From assembly GCA_963573385.1 (NCBI GenBank), contig CAUYLG010034960.1:50911-114910 (forward strand): a DNA stretch of 64,000 bases, written 5' to 3'. The position numbers and the translations under genes are program-made. The stretch is from Cacajao melanocephalus. Its lineage: Eukaryota; Chordata; Mammalia; Primates; Pitheciidae. The notes beneath the pieces are model-generated. The model was not told the DNA's origin. It did no database searches and saw only the letters and a program-made list of their open reading frames with translations. Each line of letters begins with the position of its first letter. Position 1 is the first letter of the stretch. Below, piece by piece: positions 46,440-58,719 of this stretch.

Positions 46440-46830
46440 GAAAATGATATTTCCTGCGAATGGAAGCCAAAAAGAAGGAGTAGCTATTCTGATATCAAAT
46501 AAAACAGACTTCAAAGCAACAACAGCAAAAAAAAAAAAAAAGTCACTATATAATGATAAAAAGACAAATTAAACAAGAAGATCTAGCAATTCTAAATATA
46601 TATGCATCAAACTCTGGAGTTCCCAAGTTCATGAAGCAATCACTATATCAAAAAGACACCTGCACACATGTTTATCACAGCACAATTCACAAGTGTATAA
46701 TCAACCTGAGTACTCATTGACCAATGAGTGGATGAAGAAAATGTGGTCTATACACAACTTACCCATGCAAAAACCCTGTACATGTACCCTCTGAATCTAA
46801 AATAACAGTTGGAAAGGAAAAAAAAATCAT
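46440..46830 (+). mobile_element. L1 with internal deletions
   Basis: Sense ORF2-type text ('ggagtagctattctgatatc', 'caattctaaatatatatgca') jumps near 46640 to 'tatcaaaaagacacctgcac' and near 46758 to the 3' terminal text ending 'ctgaatctaaaataacagtt' plus an A run. Relative to L1 most of the 3' half of ORF2 is missing. Confidence 0.8.
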
Positions 46831-46859
46831 AAAAGCAAGCCTCAAGAAACAAAACAAAA

Positions 46860-47122
46860 AGAAAATGTGCTATATATATAATGCTGTCACTTATAAGCAG
46901 GAGCTAAGCTATAGGTATGCAAAGGCATTCAGAGCAGTGTAATGGACATTGGAGACTCAGAAGGGGGAGGGTAGGAGGGAGGTGAGGAATGAAAAGCTAC
47001 CAGTTGGGGAAATGTACACTACTTAGGTGACAGGTACATTAAAATCCTAGACCTCACCACTACACGATTCATCCATGTAACCAAAAGCCACTTGTACCAT
47101 TAAAGCTAATGAAAAAAAAACA
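46860..47122 (+). mobile_element. Second L1 3' end
   Basis: 'gctgtcacttataagcagga', 'ttggagactcagaaggggga', 'gacctcaccactacacgatt' and a terminal A run at 47110-47120 form another L1 3' end, directly downstream of the first and in the same orientation. Confidence 0.82.
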
Positions 47123-47408
47123 TTAATTAATTTAAAAACCACTCTGGGGAGTGTCTGCATGCTAAGCAGGTAGAACAAATCAATCATAAATGACTGTCAT
47201 TTTGTCTATATACTGTATAAAAAGGGTGAAACTGCTCCTTTTCTTCTCCTTTTTTTTTAAAAAAACTTTGATATTTGTGCTCAAGACTACTATGGGAAGG
47301 ACCCAGTTATAAACATGAATTTCATGCCAATATTTCTTCTTTAGAATAAGTGCTAAGCAAGTCAAGACATGCAATGATTTCTTTCAGCCTCCTGTGAAAA
47401 AAACAGCC
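47123..47408. other. DSCAM: Intron, no recognised element
   Basis: Unique, with T/A runs at 47252-47266. Confidence 0.4.
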
Positions 47409-47721
47409 TTTTTAATTTTGTTTTTGTTTTAGAGACAGGGTCCCTCTCTGTCACTCAGGTTGGTGTGCAATTGCAAGGTCATAGCTCACTGCAACCTCAA
47501 ACTCCTGGGTTCAAGTGATCCTCCTGCCTCAGCCTCTTGCCCAAGTAGCTAAGCCTACAAGCGTGTGTCAGCATGCCTGTTTAATTCTTAATTTTTTTTT
47601 TCTTCAGAAACAGAGTTTCACTGTTTGCCCAGGCTGGTCTTGAACTTATGGCCTCAAGTGATCCTCCTATCTTGGCCTCTTAAAGCTCTGGGATTTCAGG
47701 CATGAACAACTACACCTAGCC
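47409..47721 (-). mobile_element. Old Alu (AluJ-like)
   Basis: Diverged full-length Alu in minus orientation ('agagacagggtccctctctg', 'caaactcctgggttcaagtg', 'caactacacctagcc'), with a T run in the middle linker. Confidence 0.92.
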
Positions 47722-48639
47722 AATGATCCATTTTTTAAATGAAATTTATATTAAACCAGTTGCTTCCTAAGAAAAAGCTTTTAAAAGCATCTAGAGGCAA
47801 AGTCTGCCTAGTTTAGAATCCTGATTGAAATGATAGACTTATCTACTTGGATATCTATAATCAACATTTACTAATTTATCATCAGTTACAAAACCAAGTG
47901 AGAACTGTGAGTATAGAAAAATGTCAATACACTGTTTAAACTAGATTCATGCAACCACAAGGAAAGTTACTTGAATAGTTTATCACAGAGCAGATTTCGC
48001 ACCTGGCAGATGAGACCCTGCTCACAGCAGCACAGGTAACACCCAGCAGTGAGGCCAGGAGGCCACTATCACAGCCGACCAGTGCCCTCATGAGAAGGCA
48101 GCCACTGCCCCACCTCCCACCTGGAGCTGCTGCCCTGTTAGAACATGATGGAACAGACAGGACTCTTTGGCAAGGCTAAGCAACCAATGTCATTTTCTAG
48201 CTGAGAATTTGATGTTATTTGCATTATTTTTCAAAGTTGGTTACCCTAAGTGGAAAACAAAGACCGCTGGGTCCAAAACACTGAACACAACTAATGATTC
48301 CACTACCAGGCCAGAAAAGGGCCCACTGGACAGATTTCTCTCCTCTAACTCTAAAACACAACCTGACTTTCTAAAAGAGGACATCTGTTATCCCTTTCTC
48401 AAAAATGCCATGACAAAGATTTTCATCATTTCAAGATTATTTCATATTTGACATCTCAGAAGACTGTGTGTATGTCTTGCTATTGTATTACATTTCTTGA
48501 TTATGTTTTTCTGATTGCAAACAAATAGAAGCTTAATGCAGAAGCTTTGAAAAATGCAGAAAAGTATAAAAAAGCACAGAACTATGTCGCTCATAAGTGT
48601 AATCTGGAGAGAAGCAACCATTTTTAACAAACACATTTT
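47722..48639. other. DSCAM: Intron, no recognised element
   Basis: Unique sequence. The frame at 48167-48451 has no domain. Text at 48540-48620 may be an ancient repeat that I cannot name. Confidence 0.35.
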
Positions 48640-50815
48640 CTTTATGTAGTCTATCATTGATGGGCACTTAGGTTGAGTCCATGTCTTTGCTATTGTGAAT
48701 AGTGCTCCAATGAACATATGTGTGGATGTATGTTTACAATGCAATAATTTATATTCCTTTGGGTATATACTCAGTAATGGGGGTGCCAGGTCACATGGTA
48801 TTTCTCTCTTTAGGTCTTTGAGGAATCACCAAGTCCTTTGCCCACTTTTTTATGGGATGTTGTTTTTTCCTTGTAAATTTGCTTAAGTTCCTGAATACTA
48901 GACCTTTATCAGATGCATAGTTTTCAAATATTTTCTCCAATTCTGTAGGTTGTTTGTTTACTATGTTGATGATTTCTTTTGCTATGCAGAAGCTCTTAAC
49001 TTTAATTAGATTCCACTTGTCTTCCACAGTGGCTGAACTAATTTACACTTCCGCCAACAGTGTATAAGCATTCCTATTTCTCCACAACCTCTCCAGAATC
49101 TGTTATTTTTTGACTTTTTAATAATAATGATTCTGATTGGTGTAAAATGGTTTCTCATTGTGGTTTTAATTTGCATTTCTCTAATGATTAGCGATATTGA
49201 GCTTTTCTCACATGCCTGTTGGCCTCTTACATGTCGTCTTTTGAGAAGTGGCTGTTCATATCATTTGCCCACTTTTTATGGGGTGTTTGTTTCTTTCTTG
49301 TAAATTTGCTTAAGTTCCTGAATACTAGACCTGTATAAGATGTACCGTTTTCAAATATTTTCTCCCATTCTATAGGTTGTTTGTTTACTCTGTTGATTAT
49401 TTCTTTTGGTATGCAGAAGCTCTTAAATTTAATTAGATTCCACTTGTCAAATTTTGCTTTTGTTGTGATTGCTTTTGGTGTTTTTTTTTTTTTTTTTTTT
49501 CATGAAATCTTTGCCTGTTCCTCTGTTGAGGATGGTATTGCCTAAGTTGTCTCTCAGGGTTTTTATAGTTTTGGGTTTTACATTTACATTTTTAATATCT
49601 CTTGAGTTGATTTTTGTATATGTTGTAAGAAAGGGGTCCAGCTTCAAAATTCTGCATACGATTAGCCAGTTATCCCAGCACCATTTCTTGAATAGGGAGT
49701 CTTTTCCCCCACTGTTTGTTTCTGTTAGCTTTATTGACGATCAGATGAGTGTTGATGTGTGACCTTATTTCTGGGCTCTCTGTTGTGTTCCATTGGTCAA
49801 TGAGCCTGTTTCTATACCCATACCATGGTGCTTTGGTAGCTGTAGCCCTGGAGTATAGTTCGAAGTTGGGTAACGTAATGCTTCCAGCTTTGTTCTTTTT
49901 GCTTGAGATTGCTTTGGTTATTCAGGCTTTTTTTTTGGTTCCATACAAATTTCAAAAGAATTTTTTCTAGTTCTGTGAAGAATGTCATTTGTAGTTTGAT
50001 AGGTATGGCACTGAATCTGCAAATTGATTTGGGCAGTACAGCCATTTTAATGATATTGATTCTTCCTATACATGATCATGGGATGTTTTTCCATTTGCTC
50101 GTGTCTTTCCCGATATCTTTGAGCAACGTTCTGCAATTCTTGTTGTAGAGATCTTTCAACTCCCTGGTTAGCTGCATTCCTAGGAATGTTATTCTTTTTG
50201 TGGCTGTGAATTGGATTGCCTATCTGATTTGGCTGTTGGTTTGGCTGTTGTAGGTGTATAGGAATGCTAGTGATTTTTGTACATTGATTTCGTATCCTGA
50301 AACATTGCTGAAGTTGGTTATCAGCTAAAGAATCTTTGGGTTGAGACTACAAAGTTCTGTACATACAGAATCCTGTCATCTGCAAACAGAGATCGTTTGA
50401 CTTCTTCTTTCTATTTGAATGTCCTTTATTTCCTTCCCTTTCCTGATTACTCTGGCTAAGACTTCCAGTACTATGTTGAACAGGAGTGATGAGAGAGGGC
50501 ATCCTCATCTTGTGCCAGTTTTTAAGGGTAGTGCTTCCAGCTTTTGCCCATTCAATATGATGTTGGCTCTGGATTTGTTATATACGGCTTCTATTATTTT
50601 AATGCGTGTTCCTTCAATACCTAGTTTATTGAGAGTTTTTAACTGGAAGGAGTGTTGAATTTTATCAGAAGTCTTTTCTGCATCTATTGAGATAATCCTG
50701 TAGTTTTTGTGTTTAGTTATGTTTATGTGATAAATCACATTTATTGATTTATGTATGTTGAATCAAACTTGCATCCTGGGGATAAAGCCTACTTGATCAT
50801 GGTGGTCAAATCCTG
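48640..50815 (-). mobile_element. L1 ORF2 fragment with internal duplication
   Basis: About 2.2 kb of antisense L1 ORF2. Broken minus-strand frames recognisable as L1 reverse transcriptase C-terminal parts occur at 50505-50738, 49812-50045 and 49447-49647. Both ends are cut: at the right, L1 text stops near 50815; at the left it stops at 48640 before the L1 3' end. A 188-bp segment appears twice (48834-49021 and 49262-49448). Not functional. Confidence 0.93.
48834..49021 (-). repeat. Extra copy of an L1 segment
   Basis: Matches 49262-49448 closely from 'ctttgcccac' to 'agattccacttgtc'. Both carry 'aagttcctgaatactagacc', a shortened form of the usual L1 text, so they share a change that arose before the duplication. 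Confidence 0.9.
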
Positions 50816-52350
50816 CTTTTTAAAAATTTAGCTATATCATATGACTGCCTACTATATTAAGAAACTTACTTAAATCCATCATTTAAAATTACTACATAAT
50901 ATTGAATTAGGCTGATGCACCTTATTCACAGAAGCAGTCATGTAATTAGGCTATTTAGAGATAAACAATTTTTTATTATTATGAAGTTCTATCTTGACTC
51001 TTTTTACGTAAATACTTGTCTATACCTTCCATTTCTTTGGTATAGATAATTAAGTGTGAAATTAATGAGTCAAAAGACATTAATTATTTATGACTTTTGA
51101 TATATGTTGTCAAATTGCTTTAAAAAATTTTCCCACCAAATGGTATATCAGAATGTAAATATTTTTGAATCTCTGCCAATATTCCATATTATCATTTCTT
51201 CTGTTTCTCTATATGTTTACTATTAAAGCCAATACCCAACAAGTGAAGTTAAATGGATTTTTTGAGACAGCATTCTACTTCACATATAATATCATATGTC
51301 TGTAAATTAATACTAATGCCAACAGGTCAAAATCTTACATATGTTTCATTTTCATATTTTCATATATATACACTAAATACCATTTTTTGAATATGTTTGA
51401 TGCAGTTCAAACAAATATTTTTTACTTCCATAAAAGATATTAAATTGCTGCGGACAAACAGAAAACAGAATCGTTGCTCTCTAAGGAGTTAATGGCTTAA
51501 CTTTTTCTGACAAACAGCTGTAAACTGTTCTCCACATTTCGCCAGGTTAGATTTGATCTTTTGTTTTAGTTGTGCTGTGGGAGCCTTAGCAATATAAATC
51601 TGCCTTTCAACATGACATCCTTTCTCCCTCACATCACTGTGGCCTGGGGTCCTGGAAGCAGGCTTTGGAAAGATGCGAGCATCTTGTGCACACTTGAGGG
51701 AGAGTCACTGATTGTGTGTGGCCAGCGGCCTTTCTCCATGAACCAACCCCAGGTAGCTGTTTCTAAATATAACCAAGTCAAGCATCAGAAGAGTTTCATT
51801 TAAAGTGAATATACATGTCTGAGTTAATAAATAAAATGTAGAAGAAAAATGCAGACTAGACTGTACAATAAAATATTCACTGAATTCACTATTTTGTCTC
51901 CTCTGAAAACATTCTGTATTTATAAGGATAACCTTAGCCTGGGTTTTGAGGTTAAGACATTTGGTATTCAAGAAATAAATTAGTTTATCCTGCCTTTTAA
52001 TTAAAATTGTTTTCTTTCATGATGTATAAATAGATTATAAAGAAATTTGACGCTATGCTGATTCTGCTATGATAAACACTAATATTTCATAATCTTTAAT
52101 AAAAAGTCTCCACAATTTTGATGCTACACAGTGATGAGGATATATTACAATAGCAATATGAGACTGCCCATGAGAGTTCACTGCTTAACTGTGATCAAAG
52201 GAACAGATGCAGGACTTGATTTCTTTCCTCACATCCTAAAGTGGATAGAGGTATTGTGCATGTGTGAAAAGCAGCAGGAAATGGAGCAGTCTGCACCCAC
52301 AGGTTCGCCCTAGCACCCAACCAGAAGGTGGTCATTTATCCTTCTGTGCT
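50816..52350. other. DSCAM: AT-rich intron, no gene
   Basis: Text at 50980-51200 ('gacttttgatatatgttgtc', 'ttttcccaccaaatggtata') is reminiscent of old L1 3' sequence, unsure. No exon seen. Confidence 0.35.
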
Positions 52351-52367
52351 CACTGGGCCACAGATAT

Positions 52368-52515
52368 TTATTTATATATATGTATATACACACACAAACA
52401 CACACACACTACACACACACATATATATAGATGTATTATATACAATACACATATATAATAATCATAGGATTGTTGTATAAATAAACATTTTATATATATA
52501 ATATACATATAAATA
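52368..52515. repeat. TA/CA microsatellite cluster
   Basis: Compound tract: (TA)n, then (CA)n 'cacacacactacacacacac', then (TA)n again to about 52510. Alternating purine-pyrimidine throughout, probably length-variable. Confidence 0.9.
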
Positions 52516-52882
52516 ATAATAAGATTGTTCCATATCACCTGTTCTCAGGTATGGTCCACCAACACCTAGGGTCCTTGATAATTTTTCAAAGGATCGTAAG
52601 ATCAGAGCCATTTTCGGAATAACACTAAAAAATTATTTGCCTTTTTTAGCCAACAGTACAAGAGCAATATGGGCACATCTGCTGAGGCCTTAATATGATT
52701 CAAGGCAGTGGCACCAAACTTTCCTGATGGCCACTGTGGTCTACACAACGGTCCGTCAACACTCGCAACAAAAACAGACGTGGTGGCTTCACTTCAGTGT
52801 GTCCTTGGCAAAGCAGTGAAAATTGTTTCATTTTATTCCATCTCAACCACTGAGGGTGTATCTTTTTAACACTCTTTTTATT

Positions 52883-52954
52883 TTCTTCATATGCTTCATT
52901 GAAAACAACACATCACAGTAGATTCAACGCAGAAGCAGGTACAAGCTAGACATT
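52883..52954. repeat. 72-bp duplicated segment, copy 1
   Basis: Identical to 53631-53702 at 68 of 72 positions with no gap, from 'ttcttcatatgcttca' to 'agacatt'. Confidence 0.93.
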
Positions 52955-53630
52955 AGAGATATTGCATTCTGTGTGACAGAATGGCAGAAACATACAAAGA
53001 TCCCATGTGTTTGGTGCTCAAAAAAAGCCCCAGTATGGGACTGAATGTGAGCTGATCAGCTGTGATTTTCATGGAACACATTTCTACTTGAAAGAAAAAC
53101 CGATAAACTACTTTTGTCTGGATATTTGACAAACATTTTCTCAAAAGGAATGAAGTGAGCCTGACACTTCAGGGAAAATAACGTGTTTGTTGCCAGTGGT
53201 AAAATTTGAGCTTTCAAGTCCTAATTAGATTTTAGCAAACGGATTCTTCACCACATGCTTAACATACCTTACCAATATTTAAAGACAATTTTGCATGACA
53301 TTAGTAGTGATATTAAAAATGTGATTTTCAAAAGTATTGTATCATGGAGTACATCAACATTTGTAATGTCTACATTACTAAGTGAATAAAATATTTTTCA
53401 GAAACAAATGCATGGTGTTATAAAATCATACATGTGATCCAGAAACACTGATATATTTTAATGCAATAGGGAAGGAAAAGGCTGTTTATATGGTTTTGGC
53501 TCTGCATGGAAATTAATCTTGAAAAACTACCATTGCCAAATTTGAGTGTAGTATCAAATAGCAATAGCCACAAAGATCTGAAAGGCTATTAAGTTTCTCT
53601 GTCCAACTACATCTCTGTGTGAACTGCATC

Positions 53631-53702
53631 TTCTTCATATGCTTCAATGAAAACAACACATCACAGTAGATTCAATGCAGAAGCAGCTACAAGCCAGACA
53701 TT
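53631..53702. repeat. 72-bp duplicated segment, copy 2
   Basis: Direct copy of 52883-52954, 748 bp further on; the flanks diverge on the left and match only weakly on the right. Confidence 0.93.
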
Positions 53703-53960
53703 GAAGATTTGCATAAAATGTAAAATAATGCATCCTCTTCTCACCAATTTTTAAAAGTAGTTATTCTTTTATTAAGAAGTGTATTTATGATAATGTGTCA
53801 TGGCTGTCATTTTAAAAAAAATCTCAGTGTCATCTCTAGTACAGCAAATATTGATAGATCCAGCCAACAGAAACAAAAGCCCTTTGGGACCTTCAAGAAT
53901 TTTTAAGAGTATAAAGAGGTCCTAAGGTCAAAAATCTTAAAGAGTGCCCTTCTATATAAT

Positions 53961-56900
53961 TGAGACAATTTTAAAATTTGAAATCTATACTGATCTCCAT
54001 TAAAGATCTAAAGTCTAATGGAAGTTTCTTAGCATAAGAGCCAAATCCACAAATACAATAAACTTTAATCCCTGGGAATGTTGCTTGCTCAATATTCTTT
54101 TACCCAGGACCAGTCTCCCTTCCAGCATCCCCATCAGCCTTTATTCCCTTCTTTGGTATATCCGGTGTGGCCCTTCTTTCCTCTCCTGACACCAGGAGAC
54201 CTGCCTGGAGGCCTGCCCTCAATCCCTGCTCCCAATGTGGGAGCCAGGAGGAAGGTGCAGAATTGGAGTTACCTCCTGAGATTCACCCTCAGAGCAGCCT
54301 TCATGAGAACCCTGGGCTGCACGGCCCTGAATCTCAGGTAACACCTGCGCGTTTTCTTTAGTCCTAGGACCCAGAGCCTAGCCCATCACCTGAGCCTAAG
54401 AGTCCCCATTCAAGTCATTTCTGAGCCACATTGAACTTGCCGTCATCACCACTTTCATTCCAGCTGCTACTGTCCTAAGGGAAATGCCATTTTCAGCTTT
54501 TAGACACATTGTTTTCTTGCAACATGACATATGGGCTTCCTAAACACAGGTAAAAAATAGCTCCCATAGGACAGCTTTTCTCAGAACCAGAAGAGTATTT
54601 TTAAACATCTTTAACCAAACTCCAAGTTACCTTTTTTTTTGGCAGTCATATCATATATACATGTTTCTGTTATAATTAGAAACACATGTGCTCAGACACA
54701 TCCATGTATCTATCTAAATTGATTTTTTTGTGTGTCTTTTAGGTCATCAAGAGTGATTGTTAGCATGATGTAACAAAAGGCCTAGGCAGTATTTCAATGT
54801 GAAATTGTTAAAAGTTACAACATTAATAGAAAGCGACTCTCATTCACTTAGGAAGACTAGAATGATTTCTGAGTATGAGAATGACAATATCTATGTGAAC
54901 ATATTTAAGGGCCTCTCTAAAACAGGTGGTGCTCAAAAATGCCATCTCATACTTCCCACCTGCTCAGACAGGCCCATATGATGGTTGCCTCCATCAAGAA
55001 GGAGGGAGAGCTCCTGGATACCCCCCACCCCACCCCACATGCTAGGGGTCCCTGGGGAATGCACCGGCATGTCCTAGATTTCAGAGAAGTGAAGAATGAA
55101 TGAAATCAGGACAAAGCAAAATGAATTTCTCAAAATAACCTACAGTGTCATAACAATATTTGTACTAGAGAATGGAGAGAACCTTTGGCTAAGTATAAAA
55201 ATGGTGGGGATTTTTTTTTAACTGAAAAAGAATATTTGAACTCTTTTAATATCTTATGATACAGTCATTTTTCTGCCTCAAGAAATCAAAGCAGCATAAT
55301 CTTTCATTAACTAGTTGATTATCACTGATGTGCCATTGAACACCATTTCAAACAAGATCTGGTTAAATTGCAAATGAGAATAAATCTGTTGATATACAGA
55401 TACCATATTGAATATTTAAATATCTCTGATATTTAAACATCTCTGGTAGTTTTTTACTTAGCCAATTGTTTAAATGAAGGTTGAGAAGAAAGAAAGAAGT
55501 CTGTTCCTCTTTGAAAACAATTACAATTTCCTCTCAGGAATAGGCTTATCTTTCACATTTCATCAGAAACATAAGAAGTCCGGCTAGAGGCAAAGACACT
55601 GATGGGAAAAGCTCTATCATGGGGAAAGATTGCTTGGGAAATGCAGCTTTCTACTACATACACTAAGATTATCAATAATTTTGCCAAAAAAGAATTTCAT
55701 TCTATGATAATATACTATTCTAAAGTAATATTCATGCACAAATGAGCAAAGAGCAATAATTGGCAATAAATGACATCTTAAATCTGCATTTGAAGATTTT
55801 ACAGTAGTCAAAAATAAACATAAAAATTTGCTTTTATATTTTCTAAAATAGGTATCAGAGACATTGCTCAAATGACAGCTATTAGGACAACCATCTCTAA
55901 GCCTACATCTTAGGTTTCATATTTATATGCCAGTGAATTTTCAAATTAAAAAGGACACTTCAAAAAAGATTACATGTCCAAGTTTTGCTCTAAATTGAAT
56001 TATCAGTCACCCGAATATTCAATTCCAAATGTAACTGGCTCTATGGACTCTTGATAAAAATATGAGGTGGTTTGAATTAGAAACTACCTTTTTAAAGAGG
56101 TATTGTGCATGCTACAAGGTGAAGGGCATGACACACACACAAGGTACACCATACACTCAGGTTGTGTACTGGTAAACACTGAAACATTGGTAAATATACC
56201 TCCTCTTCAGTTCACAGGAGTTTGGCCAGGCCAAACGCATGAAAGACACTGCCCCTTCTCAGACTCAGATCCCCCTGCCAGCAATGCAAGCCTGCGAATG
56301 ATTGATGAATGTACATATATACATACTTGTATCTCCCTCCTCTTTACTGCCTTCATTTCTGTTTGCAAGACCTGCCCCAACCACTTGACCTTGACCATCA
56401 TTTCACGTCTGCACATTGCCCTTTGGAACAAGCCCAAGATATTGCCATCCCAGCCTGTTCCCCTTGTGACCTCAAGCACAGTCTCTTTAACCCCTTAGCC
56501 ACATTCATTCCCACCGTCAAGTACTCTACAACTTGTAATTTTCCCACCCTCAACCCTTAAGCCTTCTCTTTCTTCAAAATGCCTAAAATCCTACCAGATA
56601 TGTAAGAAGTCACGGCATCTTCTCTTTCACCTTTCTTTGTGTGTGGACTCAACAGTACCTTCCTGGATTCCTCAGTTAACAAGCCTCGCCATCCATCCTG
56701 AAATAGTGCAGACTTTGTTGGTAAAAGTCTCTATATTCCAGGAGGCCAGTTGCTTCTTCCTTCCCTATACCTACCTATCACCCCTGGGGTCCACACAGTC
56801 TTTGTTGGGACCATGGAGAGAAGACAAAGACAACAATACTTTTCCCCAGTCCTCTGAGACTCAATTTGTGTGAACTAAGCGGGGAAGAAAGTAGAGGGCA

Positions 56901-57055
56901 GAGAGAGTTCCCCTGTCCTCCAACACCTTGGAATCAGATACAAGTGTGTTGGTGCTGCTGTACTGTTCACAAAGATCCCAGAACCATCACTTCATTGACG
57001 TATTTTCACACTGAAAGACAATGATTCTAACATGAAAATATCCATTCCCATATGG
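53961..57055. other. DSCAM: Intron, no gene or clear repeat
   Basis: About 3 kb without a recognised Alu, L1 or LTR. A (CCCCAC)-like patch sits at 55021-55038. Frames at 54078-54361, 56103-56560 and 56637-56873 have no recognisable domain. Confidence 0.35.
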
Positions 57056-57059
57056 GCTT

Positions 57060-57275
57060 GACAAAAACTTTCTACATGTAAATAGCACTTATTTACTAAT
57101 TATTGTATATGCATTAACTCTTGCACATCCACTTATCTATCCAATGAGATGGGTTCTCTTATTATCCCTGTTGTACAGTTGGAGAAACTGAAGCTGGAAG
57201 AGATGAAGTTAGTACATGGCAGAGCTGGGATACAAAGCCAGACAGTCAGGACCTCAGAACTTGTGCTCCTGACCT
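57060..57275 (+). mobile_element. MIR SINE
   Basis: Well-preserved MIR: 'ttactaattattgtatatgc', 'gggttctcttattatccctg', 'ttggagaaactgaagctgga', 'ggcagagctgggatacaaag' in order. Confidence 0.85.
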
Positions 57276-57794
57276 TCTCTTTAAACGGTAGTGACCTCTG
57301 CAATAAGGAACCTAGGTAAGATGCGCAGGGAATTTGGGGACAAAGTGCAGACATAAATGTGGAATACATCATTTTATTTGTTACTTGGTAGCTAATTCGT
57401 TGTAATTCTTTAAGTTCTCAGATTTTCTTGGGTTGAAACAGAAATTTCTCCCTTGAACAGAGTTCACTTCCTTGCATTTCTTTAGGGGTCCTATTTTACT
57501 GCTGAGAGATATCAAGCAGCAGAAAAGATTCTATGTTAAAATGATATTTTCTACTTGGTTATGAAATGAAAGAAAGGTAGATACAGATAAGAGCTGAGTG
57601 AGGAGGCCTGGAGGCAACAAAATGTCCCAAACCCTTGCAGCCATCCACAAAGACCTCATTGTGCCAAGCTGTAACAAATGAACCCAGAGTCATACTCTAA
57701 TGTTTAGACACCTCTTTCAAGTAGAGCAATACAGATGCTTTAACCTATCCAAAAGTTAATTTGCCATTTATGTTGTTTATATTCCAGCAATTAT
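57276..57794. other. DSCAM: Intron, no recognised element
   Basis: Unique sequence. Confidence 0.4.
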
Positions 57795-58187
57795 TTAATT
57801 TTTAAAAATTTTAAGTTCAGGAATACAAAAGCGCAGGTTTATTATGTAGCTAAACTTGTGTCATGGAAGTTGGTTGTACATATTATTCCATCATCCAGGT
57901 ATTAAGCGTAATACCCATTAGTTACTTTTCCCGATTCTCTCCCTCCTCCCACCATCCACCCTCCAAAAGGCTCCAGTGTGTGTTGTTACTCTCTGCGTCC
58001 ATGTGTTCTCATCATTTAGTTCCCACTTATAAGTGAGAACCTGTAGTATTTGTTTTCTGTCCCTCCGTTAATTTGCTAAGGATAATGGCCTCCAGCTCCT
58101 TCCATGTCCCTGAAAAGAACATGATGCCATTCTGTTTTGTGGCTGCATAGTATTTCATGATATATGTACCACATTTTCTTTAGCAGT
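57795..58187 (-). mobile_element. L1 3' end fragment
   Basis: Antisense L1 3' text: 'ttatgtagctaaacttgtgt', 'cccattagttacttttcccg', 'tagttcccacttataagtga', 'ccttccatgtccctgaaaag', 'gtggctgcatagtatttcat'. 5'-truncated. Confidence 0.9.
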
Positions 58188-58719
58188 TTCTTAGGCTCTG
58201 GGAGGAAAAAAATCACGTAAGGATCAAAGGCTGATGCTGGGGTAAAATGTGTCAGGGTCGACTCTGTACCATTCTGAAGCTGCATCCTTGAGAATTCACC
58301 ACTAAAGCATTTGGAAGGCTTCGAGCTTTTCCAGAAGACTGGTGCAGCATCTGAGAATCACAGCGCAATGACTCAGCCTCCTAGATCCCACTTTCCTGAA
58401 GATAGAGGAAGGCAGCTTATAGCATGTTAATCAACTCTTTGGAAAATGGCCATTTTCATGGCCTGTCACAAGACTGAGGCTTGTAGGGAATGCCATTTTA
58501 CCAATACTAGACAACATTTGGGGTAAACTGTTTTCTAAATGCCTAGCAGCTGTCTCCAGTTCTTCCCATAGCATTTCTTAGAATTTGAAATGTGATGATT
58601 CTGTCTTGAGATCACGTAGGTATTTTAAGGTCTGTAGCTACAGAGTACCACCCTTTTCCCCCATGGCTACCCTCACTGGTACACCTCGAAGGATACCTCC
58701 CCTCTTCTGTTTTTCAAAG
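58188..58719. other. DSCAM: Intron, no recognised element
   Basis: Unique sequence. Confidence 0.4.

Larger units (their letters stand above)
52540..53960. mobile_element. Ancient hAT-like DNA transposon relic, rearranged
   Basis: The left part opens 'ctgttctcaggtatggtcca', 'gatcgtaagatcagagccat', 'ataacactaaaaaattattt'; the right part has 'atattgatagatccagccaa', 'agaatttttaagagtataaa', 'gaggtcctaaggtc'. These match end regions of an autonomous hAT-type human element that I remember but cannot name. A 72-bp internal segment is duplicated within it. Confidence 0.5.
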
